Positions 16,761 to 26,791 of a stretch of 64,000 bases of DNA are shown here, piece by piece. The stretch comes from Bdellovibrio sp. (GTDB lineage Bacteria > Bdellovibrionota > Bdellovibrionia > Bdellovibrionales > Bdellovibrionaceae). The position numbers and the translations under genes are program-made. The notes below the pieces were generated by a model. The model was not told the origin of the DNA, did no database searches, and was given only the letters and a program-made list of their open reading frames with translations. The first letter of the stretch is position 1, and the number at the start of each line of letters is the position of its first letter. The stretch is taken from positions 1 through 64,000 of the forward strand of contig JANYDD010000089.1 in NCBI GenBank assembly GCA_025359945.1, in the 5' to 3' direction.

Positions 16761-17975
16761 ATGATTAAAAAAGTTTACTTAGACTACAATGCCACCACAC
16801 CGCTGGGCCAGTCGATCGTCCAGGCCTGGGCTGACGGCTTAAACTTTTGGGGTAATCCATCCAGTATCCATTGGGCGTCTCGTCCGGTCAGAACTTTACT
16901 GCGCCAAACCAGGCAAGATCTGGCCGATCTTTTTGGCGCGTCTTCGACGGAATTTATTTTTACGGGCGGAGCTACTGAAGCTAACAACACGGTCTTTAAT
17001 TCTTTGAATGAATTGAAAAGGAAAAATCATCCGTATTTTAAGAATCGAAATCAGATTTTAGTATCCAACACCGAGCACCCATCGGTTATCCAATCGGCCT
17101 CACACCTACAGGCCATGGGATGGAAAGTGGATTGGATCAAAATCAATCAAGACGGATCTATAGATTTGGCTGAAGTGCAGGAACAACTGTCAGAACAAAC
17201 GGCATTGGTCAGCCTGCATATCGCTAACAACGAAACCGGAGTCGTTTACCCCATCGCAGAGCTTTCAAAAATGGTTAAAGGCGTCGGTGCGCTTTTTCAC
17301 ACGGACGCAGTTCAAGCCTTAGGCAAAATGGATATTCATTTACCTACGTGGGGGGTGGACCTAGCCACATTTTCAGCGCACAAATTTTATTCACTGAAAG
17401 GGTTAGGAGTTTTGTACGTGAAAAAGCAAACTCCCTTTGAACCGCTTATGTTGGGCGGATCGCAAGAACGCAAACGTCGAGGCGGCACTGAAAACACTTT
17501 CGCAGTTTGGTCATTTTCGCTGATGCTCAAAAAACTTTTAGACGATCAGCAGAACTCAAACTCCCCCCGACCCCCGTTCGAGCACCTGAAAAACCTTCGC
17601 GATCTTTTGGAACAGCAGATTGAAAAAAGAATTTCAGGAGTTCGCTGGACTGGAACTGCAATGCCAAGGCTTCCCAACACCAGTCACATGATGATCTCGG
17701 GCATCGATGGAGAATCCCTTTTGATGTCTTTGGATTTGGAGGGCTTTGCTGTCAGCACTGGGGCTGCATGTTCCAGCGGAAATCCAGAACCCAGTCCGGT
17801 CTTAATTAATATGGGATTTTCCAAACAACAGGCGCAGCAAAGCTTGCGTGTTTCTTTAGGGTATCCGACCACAAAAAGTGATATTTATTCCTTTGTTGAT
17901 TCCTTGGAAAAAATTGTGGAACGCTTGCGAAAATATCAATTGAACACCATTGAAAGGGAAGTCAATGCCATCTAA
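16761..17975 (+). CDS. iscS: Cysteine desulfurase (IscS/NifS family)
   Basis: 404 aa from ATG 16761, preceded by AAAGG 6 bp upstream; the frame is open from 16701, but MIKKVYLDYNATTPLG is the standard N-terminus. This PLP enzyme removes sulfur from cysteine. The PLP lysine is K208 (FSAHKFYSLKG) and the persulfide cysteine is C337 (GAACSSGNPEPS). The immediately following mnmA, overlapping by 11 bp from its ATG at 17965, suggests a main role as sulfur donor for tRNA 2-thiolation; a general Fe-S role is also possible because no isc operon is seen. Confidence 0.93.
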   Translation: MIKKVYLDYNATTPLGQSIVQAWADGLNFWGNPSSIHWASRPVRTLLRQTRQDLADLFGASSTEFIFTGGATEANNTVFNSLNELKRKNHPYFKNRNQILVSNTEHPSVIQSASHLQAMGWKVDWIKINQDGSIDLAEVQEQLSEQTALVSLHIANNETGVVYPIAELSKMVKGVGALFHTDAVQALGKMDIHLPTWGVDLATFSAHKFYSLKGLGVLYVKKQTPFEPLMLGGSQERKRRGGTENTFAVWSFSLMLKKLLDDQQNSNSPRPPFEHLKNLRDLLEQQIEKRISGVRWTGTAMPRLPNTSHMMISGIDGESLLMSLDLEGFAVSTGAACSSGNPEPSPVLINMGFSKQQAQQSLRVSLGYPTTKSDIYSFVDSLEKIVERLRKYQLNTIEREVNAI

Positions 17976-19047
17976 GGGCCGCGTATTAATGGCCATGTCG
18001 GGCGGTGTGGATAGCTCGACCGCAGCAGCGCTTCTAAAATCTCAGGGCTATGATGTGATTGGTGCGACGATGCAAGTGTGGGATTATTCTCAGTGTGAAA
18101 TCGTCGAGGGCGAAGGGACTTGTTGCTCGAGTATCGATGTTGAAGATGCTCGGGCAGTTGCGGATCTGATTGATATTCCTTTTTATGTTTTGAATTGTGA
18201 ATCTCAGTTTCGCGAAAAAGTGATCGACCCTTTTGTGCAATCCTATCTACAGGGGCATACGCCACTTCCTTGTGTTGACTGCAATACCTATCTGAAATTC
18301 GATCACTTGATTCGCAAAATGGCAGAGCTTGATTGTCAGTTCTTGGCCACCGGTCATTATGCGCAAGTGGTGCCAACGCCATCGGGCGCGCTGGGTATTC
18401 AAACCAGTTCGGATCGGTGGAAAGATCAAACTTATTTTTTATTCACAATTGATCCGGCAATCCTACCGCGCTTAATTTTTCCCATCGGTCATTTGCAAAA
18501 AGATGAAGTCAGAAACTTAGCGCGCCAATTTGGGTTATCGGTGGCTAGCAAAAAAGATTCCACTGGAATTTGCTTTGTAGGCCAACAGGGCTATCAAAAA
18601 TTTGTAGAAGCAGAAGTGCCTACAAATATTTTAAATCAAAAGCGCGGCGATATAAAATTATTTCCAACGGGATCAAAGCTGGGCACCCACGAAGGGATCC
18701 ATCGCTTCACCTATGGTCAAAGCCGTGGCCTTGGTTTAGACCATCACGAAAAATTATTTGTGATAAAAATAGATGGCGAAAAAAATGTGGTTTGGGTAGG
18801 CGAAGAAAAATATCTGTACCGAGACTCTTTAATGGTCAAAAACTTTAAACAACTTTTACCAATGAAATCCGGTGATACCTTAAATGTTAAAATTCGTTAC
18901 GCGCATGTGGGTGCAGAAGCTCGGATCGAACAAATGGGCGAAACTTGGAAGGTTCAGTTTAAAGAACCTCAGCGCGCCATTACTCCGGGACAGGCTTGCG
19001 TTTTTTATCAAGACGAAGTGCTTATGGGAGGCGGATGGATCGTGTAA
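17965..19047 (+). CDS. mnmA: tRNA-specific 2-thiouridylase MnmA
   Basis: 360 aa from ATG 17965 (GGGAAG lies upstream). It adds the 2-thio group to U34 of tRNA-Lys, Glu and Gln. The PP-loop AMSGGVDSSTAAALL, the first catalytic cysteine in LPCVDCNTYLKF, the KDSTGICFVG motif with the second cysteine, and ATGHYAQV are all visible. It is paired with the cysteine desulfurase that would feed it sulfur, and its 3' end overlaps the mtaB start by 13 bp. Confidence 0.95.
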   Translation: MPSKGRVLMAMSGGVDSSTAAALLKSQGYDVIGATMQVWDYSQCEIVEGEGTCCSSIDVEDARAVADLIDIPFYVLNCESQFREKVIDPFVQSYLQGHTPLPCVDCNTYLKFDHLIRKMAELDCQFLATGHYAQVVPTPSGALGIQTSSDRWKDQTYFLFTIDPAILPRLIFPIGHLQKDEVRNLARQFGLSVASKKDSTGICFVGQQGYQKFVEAEVPTNILNQKRGDIKLFPTGSKLGTHEGIHRFTYGQSRGLGLDHHEKLFVIKIDGEKNVVWVGEEKYLYRDSLMVKNFKQLLPMKSGDTLNVKIRYAHVGAEARIEQMGETWKVQFKEPQRAITPGQACVFYQDEVLMGGGWIV

Positions 19048-20354
19048 ACGATTACCAAATCCATACCTTTGGCTGCAAAGTGAATACCTATGATTCAGGA
19101 TTGCTGGAGAAAAAACTAGACGGAAACGGCATGTCGTCATCTTTGACATCGCGGGTTCATATTTTAAATACCTGTGCGGTCACTCACGAGGCCACTAAAC
19201 AAGCGCTGAAATTGTCGCGTCAGATAAAAGCGAAAGATCCTTTCAGTTTGGTTCTAGTTACCGGATGCGGGGCTCAGGTTGATACCCAATTTTTTGAAAA
19301 ATCCAGTGCCGTAGATCTTGTGGTTGCCAACTCAGAAAAAGCACTGATTCCTGAAATTATTAAAAAATATTACGCCGGAGTTTTGGAACAAAAAGTTTTT
19401 AAAAGTAATATTTTTAAAAAAGATGATCTAGAGGCTGGCGGAGGAATTGAATCACATCACACACGCGCATTCCTAAAGATTCAAGACGGGTGCAATAGTT
19501 TTTGTAGCTTTTGTATTATTCCCTACGCTCGTGGCCTTTCGCGCAGTCTTCCGATTGATTATTTAGTGGAAAAAATCCGGCAATTTGAATCTCAGCAAAT
19601 TAAGGAAGTGGTGTTGACCGGAATTCACATTGGTGACTACGAAGATGTATCAAATCCATCAGTGAAAAAAAACCTAGATGATTTAGTCGAAGCCGTTCTT
19701 TTAAATACTAAAATTTCAAGAGTCCGACTGACATCCTTAGAGCCCTTAGAAATTTCAGATCGCTTGCTAGAGTTTTTTAAAGACGAGCGCATGTGTCCTC
19801 ACATTCATCTTTCAATACAAAGTGCTTCGACGGAAGTTTTAAAAAACATGAAGCGCAAATATTCTCGAGAAGATGTTGAAACTTGCTTGGAAAACCTTGA
19901 AACAAAAATCCCTAAAGCCTTTGTAGGGATGGATGTGATCGCCGGCTTTCCCAGCGAAACCGAAGAGCAGTTTCAAGAAACGTATGAATCCTTGCAAAAA
20001 ACGTCTTGGACTAGACTTCATGTTTTTCCGTACAGTCTTCGCCCTGGGACCTTGGCCACTAAAATTAAATGCGTAGTTTCGGAAGTCCAGAAGCGGCAGC
20101 GAAGTCTTTTTTTAAGAAATCTCAGCGCAAGCCGTCTTTTGGGAAAGTTTGAAAACCAGGTGCATCAGACGAAAAAAATTCTAATTTTAAAAAATAAAGA
20201 AAGTTTAGTTGGTTTAAGTCGTGATTATTGGTCCGTTCATTTTCAGGAAAGCACACTCAATCAAACACAGTTTTTCGCCGGAGAAGAAGTCGAGCTTCCA
20301 ATTGTGGCATTTGAACCTGCAGATGGCCCTAGAGGTGGAGTTTTGATTGCTTAA
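19035..20354 (+). CDS. mtaB: tRNA methylthiotransferase, MtaB-type radical SAM enzyme
   Basis: 439 aa from ATG 19035, with GGGAGG immediately upstream. It likely converts t6A37 to ms2t6A37 in tRNA. There is an N-terminal UPF0004 domain (IHTFGCKVNTYDS; NTCAVTHEA), then the radical SAM cluster motif in DGCNSFCSFCIIPYARG, later LSIQSAS and DVIAGFPSETEEQF, and a C-terminal TRAM-like tail. MiaB-like family members differ in substrate; the KVNT-type N-terminus favours MtaB. The t6A enzyme TsaE is encoded nearby. Confidence 0.9.
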   Translation: MDRVNDYQIHTFGCKVNTYDSGLLEKKLDGNGMSSSLTSRVHILNTCAVTHEATKQALKLSRQIKAKDPFSLVLVTGCGAQVDTQFFEKSSAVDLVVANSEKALIPEIIKKYYAGVLEQKVFKSNIFKKDDLEAGGGIESHHTRAFLKIQDGCNSFCSFCIIPYARGLSRSLPIDYLVEKIRQFESQQIKEVVLTGIHIGDYEDVSNPSVKKNLDDLVEAVLLNTKISRVRLTSLEPLEISDRLLEFFKDERMCPHIHLSIQSASTEVLKNMKRKYSREDVETCLENLETKIPKAFVGMDVIAGFPSETEEQFQETYESLQKTSWTRLHVFPYSLRPGTLATKIKCVVSEVQKRQRSLFLRNLSASRLLGKFENQVHQTKKILILKNKESLVGLSRDYWSVHFQESTLNQTQFFAGEEVELPIVAFEPADGPRGGVLIA

Positions 20355-21033
20355 AGATTTAGAGACCACCATGGATTATTCTTTTCAAAATCAGTCCTTA
20401 TTATTGGAAGCGATGACTCACAAAAGTACATGCGAGGATCGCGATAACGAACGGCTGGAATTTTTAGGAGATTCCGTCATCGGATTGATCGTAACAGAGT
20501 CTCTTTATCGTAATAACCCGGCCAAAGACGAAGGCGAGCTGACTCAGAAAAAAGCTTGGTTAGTCAGTCGCCAAAAATTATTTGAAGTGGCCGAAAAAAT
20601 TCAGCTGCAGAACTTTCTTCGTATCGGAAAAAATGAATCATTTGCTGTGGTGTCTTTTCGCGAGCGCGTTTTGGCTAGTGCTTTTGAAGCTTTAATAGGC
20701 GCTCTTTTTTTAGATGGTGGCTTTGCGGTGGCATCGAAAATCTTAGGGGGATGGATTTCTCAAGAATTAAGCGACACTGAAAACGTGGCATTGGATTACA
20801 AAAGCGAGCTTCAAGAATATTTTCAAAAGAAATTAAAAAAAACGCCTACGTATCAGTTGACCGAAGCCTTAGGTCCTTCGCACAACCCCTTGTTTAAAGT
20901 GGAAGTTCGATTGGACGAACAAGTTTTAGGTCGCGGCCAAGGATCCTCAAAAAAACGCGCAGAACAAGAAGCCGCACTTGAGGCTTTGAAAATCAATCGC
21001 GCTGAACCTCAGGAAGAAGGCGACACCTTATGA
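20347..21033 (+). CDS. rnc: Ribonuclease III
   Basis: 228 aa. It cleaves double-stranded RNA in rRNA maturation. The signature NERLEFLGDSVIGL carries the catalytic acidic residues, with a second acidic cluster in ALIGALFLDGG; the dsRNA-binding domain spans about 150-220 (DYKSELQEYFQKK, GSSKKRAEQEAA). It starts at a TTG overlapping mtaB by 8 bp. era follows 46 bp later, the common rnc-era arrangement. Confidence 0.95.
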   Translation: MLKDLETTMDYSFQNQSLLLEAMTHKSTCEDRDNERLEFLGDSVIGLIVTESLYRNNPAKDEGELTQKKAWLVSRQKLFEVAEKIQLQNFLRIGKNESFAVVSFRERVLASAFEALIGALFLDGGFAVASKILGGWISQELSDTENVALDYKSELQEYFQKKLKKTPTYQLTEALGPSHNPLFKVEVRLDEQVLGRGQGSSKKRAEQEAALEALKINRAEPQEEGDTL

Positions 21034-21079
21034 TAAACGGTCGAGTAAAAAAAATTGAAACCTCGAAGAGATTAAGAAT

Positions 21080-22045
21080 ATGAAAAACGAATCCCAGAAA
21101 AAAATCGAAACAGCCGGCCACTTAACTTTGGTGGGTTTTCCAAACTCGGGAAAAAGCACATTGTTCAACAGATTGCTGGATCAAAAACTTTCGATCGTTT
21201 CAGCAAAGCCTCAAACCACTCGAAAAAGAATTCGGGGCTTTCTTGAATTCCAAGAAAAACACCAAATGATTATTAGTGATTCACCCGGAATTGTTGAATC
21301 CACCTCGGGGATTAACCCTTTTTTAAAAGAGGAAAGCCTAAGTTCCCTTGCAGAAACTCATGTCATCTTGTTGGTCATAGCTCTGGATACGACATCACGC
21401 CGCCGAGCTGTCGAGTTAATGGAACGAGTTCAAAAATATGAAACACCCTGGGCGCTGGTGATCACCAAAGGCGACTTGGTGGAATTTCAACCTCGCCGCC
21501 AAATCCTTAAAGAAGAACTCAACCGCTTGAATGAAATCGCGACGCGTGAAAAAAAGCAACACGCTGGAATGCTTTTTGAGTACTCCACCGAATGGGGCAA
21601 GGAATCCAAAAAAATTCAAGACGATCTTTTGGTCTGGGCCAGTCACAGCATGCCCAAAGCTAAAGGTCCGATCTTTGATGCTGACGATTTGACGGATCTT
21701 TCGCTGAAAGAAATTTGTGAAGAGCTGATTCGCGAGAAAGTGTTTCTTCTTTTCGAACAAGAAATTCCCTACCAATCGGCAGTTCAGATTAGAAAATTTG
21801 ACGAGTCGAAAAGCTCGCAATGGCAGATTTACGCCGACTTGGTCGTCAATAAAGAAAGTCATAAAAAAATGGCCATTGGCGTCAAAGGGCAAATGATAAA
21901 AAAACTAAGCCAAAGTTCGCGCAAAGCGATCATCGCTTTTTTAAAACACCCGGTGCGATTAGATCTGCAGGTCAAATGCAAACCGCAATGGCATCTGGAT
22001 AAAACATTTATGAAAGAGATGGGATATGTCAGCACAAAGAAATAG
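21080..22045 (+). CDS. era: GTPase Era
   Basis: 321 aa. This ribosome-assembly GTPase binds the 3' end of 16S rRNA. G1 is GFPNSGKST, G3 is DSPG, G4 is TKGD, and a C-terminal KH-type domain (EEIPYQSAVQIRKF-like segment, then HKKMAIGVKGQMIKKL) completes the family layout. The P-loop asparagine context differs slightly from the usual GRPNVGKST. It overlaps der by 20 bp. Confidence 0.94.
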   Translation: MKNESQKKIETAGHLTLVGFPNSGKSTLFNRLLDQKLSIVSAKPQTTRKRIRGFLEFQEKHQMIISDSPGIVESTSGINPFLKEESLSSLAETHVILLVIALDTTSRRRAVELMERVQKYETPWALVITKGDLVEFQPRRQILKEELNRLNEIATREKKQHAGMLFEYSTEWGKESKKIQDDLLVWASHSMPKAKGPIFDADDLTDLSLKEICEELIREKVFLLFEQEIPYQSAVQIRKFDESKSSQWQIYADLVVNKESHKKMAIGVKGQMIKKLSQSSRKAIIAFLKHPVRLDLQVKCKPQWHLDKTFMKEMGYVSTKK

Positions 22046-23384
22046 TTCCGAAGAAACGGGCATCGCAAGTAAATACGATTTGAAAAAAGTGGCGCTGATT
22101 GGTCGTCCCAACGTGGGCAAGTCATCGCTGTTTAATTTACTGACTGAATCCCGAAAGTCAGTCGTTAAGAATCAGCCGGGTGTGACTCGTGACTTGGTGA
22201 TTGAAACCTGCGATGTCTGGGGTAAAAAATTTGACCTGATCGACACCGGTGGTTTGACCGAAAGCCAAGAGGGTTTTTATCAAATGGTCCGAGAACACGT
22301 GGTCGAGTTTCTGACAACCGTAGATTTTTTAATCGTGATGGTTGATGGTCGCGTGGGTTTGGTGCCAGAAGACCGAGATTTATTTAAAATTGCTAGGCAG
22401 ACAGGAAAGCCTTTTTTGGTTGTCGTCAATAAAATCGATCAAGAACAAGATATGGAATCTTTTAAAGCCGAATTTTACGAATTTGGGCAAGAGGTCGCCG
22501 GCGTCAGCGTCGAGCAGCGGAAAAATATTTCGCAAATCCTAGAGTGGCTGGATAAAAATATCCAGCAAACAGCAAGCCTTCCCCGCGAGGGCTTGCATTT
22601 AACTTTTGTGGGCAAACCCAATGTGGGCAAAAGCTCTTTAGTGAATCGGTTGCTGGGCGAAAAGCGCGTTTTAGTTTCAGAAATCCCCGGGACTACTGTC
22701 GATGCTATCGAAGTGCCATTTTATTTCGAGGACAAAAAGTTCGTGTTGGTAGATACCGCGGGTTTGCGCCGATCCTCGCGACGTGAGGAAGATGTTGAAA
22801 TTATCTCGGCGTTTAAATCCCAGGAGGCCATTCGAAAATCAGATCTAGTTTGTTTGGTGATCGATATCGAAGACGGTCCTTCGGAACAGGATGCAAAAAT
22901 TCTGAGCGCTGTCTTGGATGCGCACAAATCGGTTTTGGTCGTCGTGAACAAAGTGGATTTGATTTCCAATGAAAAAAACGATCGCAAGAAGGATTTTGAA
23001 GAAAAATTAGGCGACACATTTCATTTTTTCCGAGATATCCCGTTTTGTTATGTCTCGGCGAAAAAAGGTTTTGGAATGGAAGCTTTTTTACGAGAGGTCC
23101 AAAAAATAGATGAGAAAATTCATCGGCACATTTCTACATCCGAATTGAATGAATTTTTTTATTCTGTGATCCGCAAAGCTCCATCGCCCGTTTACGCCAC
23201 AAAGAACGTAAAATTTTATTATTTAACTCAAACCAAGCAAGTGCCGCCGGCATTTATCGCGTTTGCCAATCACCCCGAGGGCGTCGACCCCGCGTATCGC
23301 CGGTTCTTAATTAACAATCTAAAAGAACACTTTCATTTGGAAGGAATTCCACTGCGATTGTTCGTAATGAAAAGCCGCGGTTGA
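22026..23384 (+). CDS. der: GTPase Der (EngA)
   Basis: 452 aa with tandem GTPase domains, needed for 50S subunit assembly. The first P-loop is GRPNVGKSSLFN with DTGG and NKID; the second is GKPNVGKSSLVN with DTAG and NKVD; a C-terminal KH-like domain includes PSPVYATKNVKFYYLTQ and ANHPEGVDPAYRRF. It overlaps era at the start, and the SNF transporter ATG overlaps its stop by one base. Confidence 0.97.
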   Translation: MSAQRNSSEETGIASKYDLKKVALIGRPNVGKSSLFNLLTESRKSVVKNQPGVTRDLVIETCDVWGKKFDLIDTGGLTESQEGFYQMVREHVVEFLTTVDFLIVMVDGRVGLVPEDRDLFKIARQTGKPFLVVVNKIDQEQDMESFKAEFYEFGQEVAGVSVEQRKNISQILEWLDKNIQQTASLPREGLHLTFVGKPNVGKSSLVNRLLGEKRVLVSEIPGTTVDAIEVPFYFEDKKFVLVDTAGLRRSSRREEDVEIISAFKSQEAIRKSDLVCLVIDIEDGPSEQDAKILSAVLDAHKSVLVVVNKVDLISNEKNDRKKDFEEKLGDTFHFFRDIPFCYVSAKKGFGMEAFLREVQKIDEKIHRHISTSELNEFFYSVIRKAPSPVYATKNVKFYYLTQTKQVPPAFIAFANHPEGVDPAYRRFLINNLKEHFHLEGIPLRLFVMKSRG

Positions 23385-24742
23385 TGAGAAGTTCATGGAC
23401 TTCCCGATATTCGTTCTACCTGGCGACCCTGGGCACGGCGTGCGGGCTGGGAAATATCTGGAGATTTCCCTATATCGTGGCGCAAAATGGTGGCGGCGCC
23501 TTTGTTTTAATTTATCTTTTTCTAGCGCTTACTCTTGGGCTTTCAGTTTTAATCGCCGAACTAATGCTTGGTAAAGTGACCCATTCTGGAATTTTACTGT
23601 CGTTTGAAAGGCTAGCTCCGCATAAAAAATCCCTGATCCGATTTTTTCCGTATCTGCCCTTGGTATTAACTTTTTTGGTGCTTTGCTATTTTGCCGTGAT
23701 CAGCGGCTGGACACTGCACTTTGTGTTTTCATTTTTTTTAGAAAATATCAGCCAGTTGGCCGCTTTTTTGGGCGGTTGGGCTACTGGAGTCTCGCCGTCG
23801 ATGGCACATCTGATGACCTCGCCATGGTTGCAACTTCTTTTGGCCAGCGTGCACCTTTTGTTTTTGGTGGTGATCACCTCGAAAGGATTTCAGGATGGTC
23901 TTGAAAAATGGGTCGGTCTTTTGATGCCTTTTTTTTCGATCCTTTTGGTGGTGTTGGTCATTCAGTCTTTGGCGCTTCCAACGGGTGTCGCGGCCTTGCG
24001 ATATATTTTCTACCCGGATTTTTCAAAGCTGACTTTCTCCAGCCTGGGCCAAGCTTTAGGACACGTTCTTTTCACATTGAGCATTGGCTTTGGGATGTTA
24101 GTGACCTTTGGAAGTTATCTCAAGGATAAAGACCACCTGCCCACCGCCGGAGTTTGGGTGACTTTTATTGATACGACTTTATCGCTTTTTGCGACTTTAT
24201 TAATTTTTCCCATCGCATTAAGTCTATCGGCGGTGCCGCTGAATGATCCAGCCTTGTTGTTTGAATCTTTGCCACCGTTTTTTCAAAATGGGGTCTGGGG
24301 ATCTTTGGGGACTTTTTTTGGCTTTTTATTTTTCTTATTTCTTTATCTCTCGGCCTTAGGAGCAAGTCTGGGGCTGTTCGAGACATTGGTCACCAACACC
24401 AGTTCGAAACTTGAATCTTCGCGAACGATCACCAGCTGGTCTTTGGGTGCGGTCGGTTTGGCGATCAATGCGCTGATTATTTTTTTGGGGCGATCCTCTG
24501 AGAAGCCCTTGATCCACACTTTGGATTCCATTTTCATCAACTGGCTACTGCCATTAGTAGCCCTGGGAATTTGCGGTGCGGTCGGCTGGCTGATCCCCAA
24601 AAACGAACTTAAAAAAATATTTGTGGATGCCAGAAATATAGAAAGCGAAGTGCTTTTCTCACACTGGATCTACCTGGTCAGGCTGATCGTTCCAGCGGTT
24701 ATTTTACTGGCGCTCTCGCTGCAGGCTTTTGATTTATTTTAG
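23384..24742 (+). CDS. Sodium-dependent transporter, SNF family
   Basis: 452 aa inner-membrane protein with about 11-12 hydrophobic helices. The N-terminal TSRYSFYLATLGTACGLGNIWRFPY is the hallmark of the neurotransmitter:sodium symporter family (TM1 unwound region with Na+ ligands), followed by NGGGAFVLIYL. Bacterial members such as LeuT and TnaT import amino acids with Na+. The ATG overlaps the der stop (TGATG). The substrate is not predictable. Confidence 0.93.
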   Translation: MRSSWTSRYSFYLATLGTACGLGNIWRFPYIVAQNGGGAFVLIYLFLALTLGLSVLIAELMLGKVTHSGILLSFERLAPHKKSLIRFFPYLPLVLTFLVLCYFAVISGWTLHFVFSFFLENISQLAAFLGGWATGVSPSMAHLMTSPWLQLLLASVHLLFLVVITSKGFQDGLEKWVGLLMPFFSILLVVLVIQSLALPTGVAALRYIFYPDFSKLTFSSLGQALGHVLFTLSIGFGMLVTFGSYLKDKDHLPTAGVWVTFIDTTLSLFATLLIFPIALSLSAVPLNDPALLFESLPPFFQNGVWGSLGTFFGFLFFLFLYLSALGASLGLFETLVTNTSSKLESSRTITSWSLGAVGLAINALIIFLGRSSEKPLIHTLDSIFINWLLPLVALGICGAVGWLIPKNELKKIFVDARNIESEVLFSHWIYLVRLIVPAVILLALSLQAFDLF

Positions 24743-24822
24743 GGCTTTGGCTTTTGGAATTAGCCGGGCAATTTCTTTGAAAGGCTCAATTGGTTTGAGA
24801 CTTAAAACGTGAACACTTACTG

Positions 24823-25608
24823 CTAAAAATTAAGTCCCAAGATCCCCAGTAGATCCCAAGTATCGCCGTTGGGTCTGGCTTGGGTTGGCGTTCCGTCAGG
24901 CAAAACAATCAGAGTGTTTCGGTCTTTGAAGCTAAGATAGTGATAAGTTCCTTGGACGCCAAAAAACGCACGTCGTTTCATCAGCGGAATTTCAAGCCCT
25001 GCGCCCAGATCCAATGACAAGGCTGAATCCCGGCCCAAACCGTCGGAAGCGGGAACGGTGTAGGTTCGATAGACTTGCGAAAAGCCGCCGATCATGTAGG
25101 GATTTAAATCCGCAAGTCCCTTGGTCACGTTTTTAGTGTTGAAGTAATACTTTAAGTTGATGGGGATAAAAGTCAGCGCCACGTTACCATTTACGCGGCT
25201 GGTGGGCGCGCTGAATTCAAAGCCGTGATCGCTCAGTTGAACGCCAATTTGAAGTGCCATCCTAAGGTCGAAGAAAAAACTTAAAAAAATCCCAAACGTT
25301 GGACCTGGACTGTACAGTGAGCTGAGATTTTGCGTGAATGATCGTTGCCCAAGGGCAAATCCCAGGACTAAAAATCGCCCATTGCGAAAGAAATTGACGT
25401 CGGCTTCCTCTTCTTCCGACTGATCGTACTCGGAGTAGTCTGCAAAAGGGTCATAGGTTTCATCTGAAGAATCTACCTGCGCCAAAAGATGGTATTCCTT
25501 GGCTGCGAACGCAGGGCCTGAGCTTTGAAAAAACAGGACCGCAAAGGTCAAAAGCTGAATCGCTCTGGATCTTAAAAAATTTTTGGAAAGCCTATGGAAA
25601 ATTCTCAT
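24823..25608 (-). CDS. Putative outer-membrane beta-barrel protein
   Basis: 261 aa from ATG 25608 (frame open to 25680). An N-terminal signal peptide (RAIQLLTFAVLFFQSSGPAFA, likely cut after AFA) is followed by an acidic stretch (DSSDETYDPFADYSEYDQSEEEEAD) and about 190 residues with alternating strands (FGIFLSFFFDLRMALQIGVQLSDHGFEF, VALTFIPINLKYYFNT) ending in LLGILGLNF, a terminal aromatic as in OMP barrels. No family could be named. It stands alone between two plus-strand operons. Confidence 0.75.
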   Translation of the reverse strand: MRIFHRLSKNFLRSRAIQLLTFAVLFFQSSGPAFAAKEYHLLAQVDSSDETYDPFADYSEYDQSEEEEADVNFFRNGRFLVLGFALGQRSFTQNLSSLYSPGPTFGIFLSFFFDLRMALQIGVQLSDHGFEFSAPTSRVNGNVALTFIPINLKYYFNTKNVTKGLADLNPYMIGGFSQVYRTYTVPASDGLGRDSALSLDLGAGLEIPLMKRRAFFGVQGTYHYLSFKDRNTLIVLPDGTPTQARPNGDTWDLLGILGLNF

Positions 25609-25756
25609 ATAAAAAAATTCTGACATCTTCGAAAGGACTCCGTCAAAAAGTAAAAGGGCAGGCTTCATCCTTAAGCACATCCTCAGGCACGTCCTCTGGC
25701 AATTGACGCGAAGCTATGGTGTGACAAAAAAATCAAAAAAAGAAATAGTCTTTTAA

Positions 25757-26791
25757 ATGGCCAAGAAGACCTTTCCGGACATCCCGAGGAAAGAAAAATT
25801 AGATTATAAAAAATCAGGTGTCGATGTCGATCAAGGCGATGCTTTGGTCGATTGGCTAGTGGATTCACAGAACCAATCGGCAAATCAGGGTTCGCCCTGG
25901 AAGTCCCGAGTGGTCGAGGGCATCGGCGGATTTGCCTCGCTTTTTGATATTCAGTTTCCTGAAATTAAAAACCCTTTGTTGGTGACCTGCACCGATGGCG
26001 TTGGCACAAAAGTAAAGTTGGCTGTTCAATACGATCGCTATGATGAAGTGGCGCAAGACTGCGTGGCCATGTGTGTGAATGATTTGATCTGCACGGGCGG
26101 GCGACCGCTTTTATTTTTAGACTACTACGCCACTGGAAAACTAGACCTGCAAAAGGCCAAAAAATTTGTCGCGGGCTTAAGAAAGGCTTGCGTGTTAGGA
26201 GACTGCGCTCTTGTCGGTGGTGAAACCGCCGAAATGCCCGGAGTTTACCAGGGATCGGATTTTGATTGTGCTGGGTTTGCGGTCGGAATTGTGGATCGAG
26301 ATCAAAAGTTAGGTCCAGACAAAGTAAAACCTTCGGATGTTTTACTGGCGATCAAAAGTTCGGGCTTTCATTCCAACGGTTATAGCTTGGTGCGCAGGGC
26401 TTTTGCTGATGACATGGATCAGTGGATCGAGAAGATCATTCAGCCCACGTCGATTTATGTTCAGGCTTTTTTAAAAATTTTAAAAAATTGCGAAGTGCAT
26501 GCTGCGGCTCATGTGACGGGCGGCGGTTTTAGTAATATTCCCAGGGTTTTGCCGTCGTCATTGCAACCGGTTTATCGGCCTTACCTGCTTCCGCCTTTGT
26601 TTCAAGAATTGCAAAGACGCACTGGTCTTTCAGATGACGAGCTTAAAAAAAGTGTCAACTGCGGGGTGGGATTTGTGATTGTACTTCCGCAAGCGGAACT
26701 CTCTGCCGCCCAAATCATTTTATCGGAATTTGGCTTTGAAACATTCCAGCTGGGTAGTTTATCGCCCAAACCTAAATCAGAGCCCTTGTGA
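25757..26791 (+). CDS. purM: Phosphoribosylformylglycinamidine cyclo-ligase (AIR synthase)
   Basis: 344 aa. It closes the imidazole ring (FGAM to AIR) in purine synthesis. DYKKSGVDVDQGD at the N-terminus, TCTDGVGTKVKLA, GGETAEMPGVY and HVTGGGFSNIPRVLP are family signatures. It is the first gene of a long coupled purine run; purN overlaps its stop by 4 bp. No strong Shine-Dalgarno sequence is apparent before the ATG. Confidence 0.97.
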   Translation: MAKKTFPDIPRKEKLDYKKSGVDVDQGDALVDWLVDSQNQSANQGSPWKSRVVEGIGGFASLFDIQFPEIKNPLLVTCTDGVGTKVKLAVQYDRYDEVAQDCVAMCVNDLICTGGRPLLFLDYYATGKLDLQKAKKFVAGLRKACVLGDCALVGGETAEMPGVYQGSDFDCAGFAVGIVDRDQKLGPDKVKPSDVLLAIKSSGFHSNGYSLVRRAFADDMDQWIEKIIQPTSIYVQAFLKILKNCEVHAAAHVTGGGFSNIPRVLPSSLQPVYRPYLLPPLFQELQRRTGLSDDELKKSVNCGVGFVIVLPQAELSAAQIILSEFGFETFQLGSLSPKPKSEPL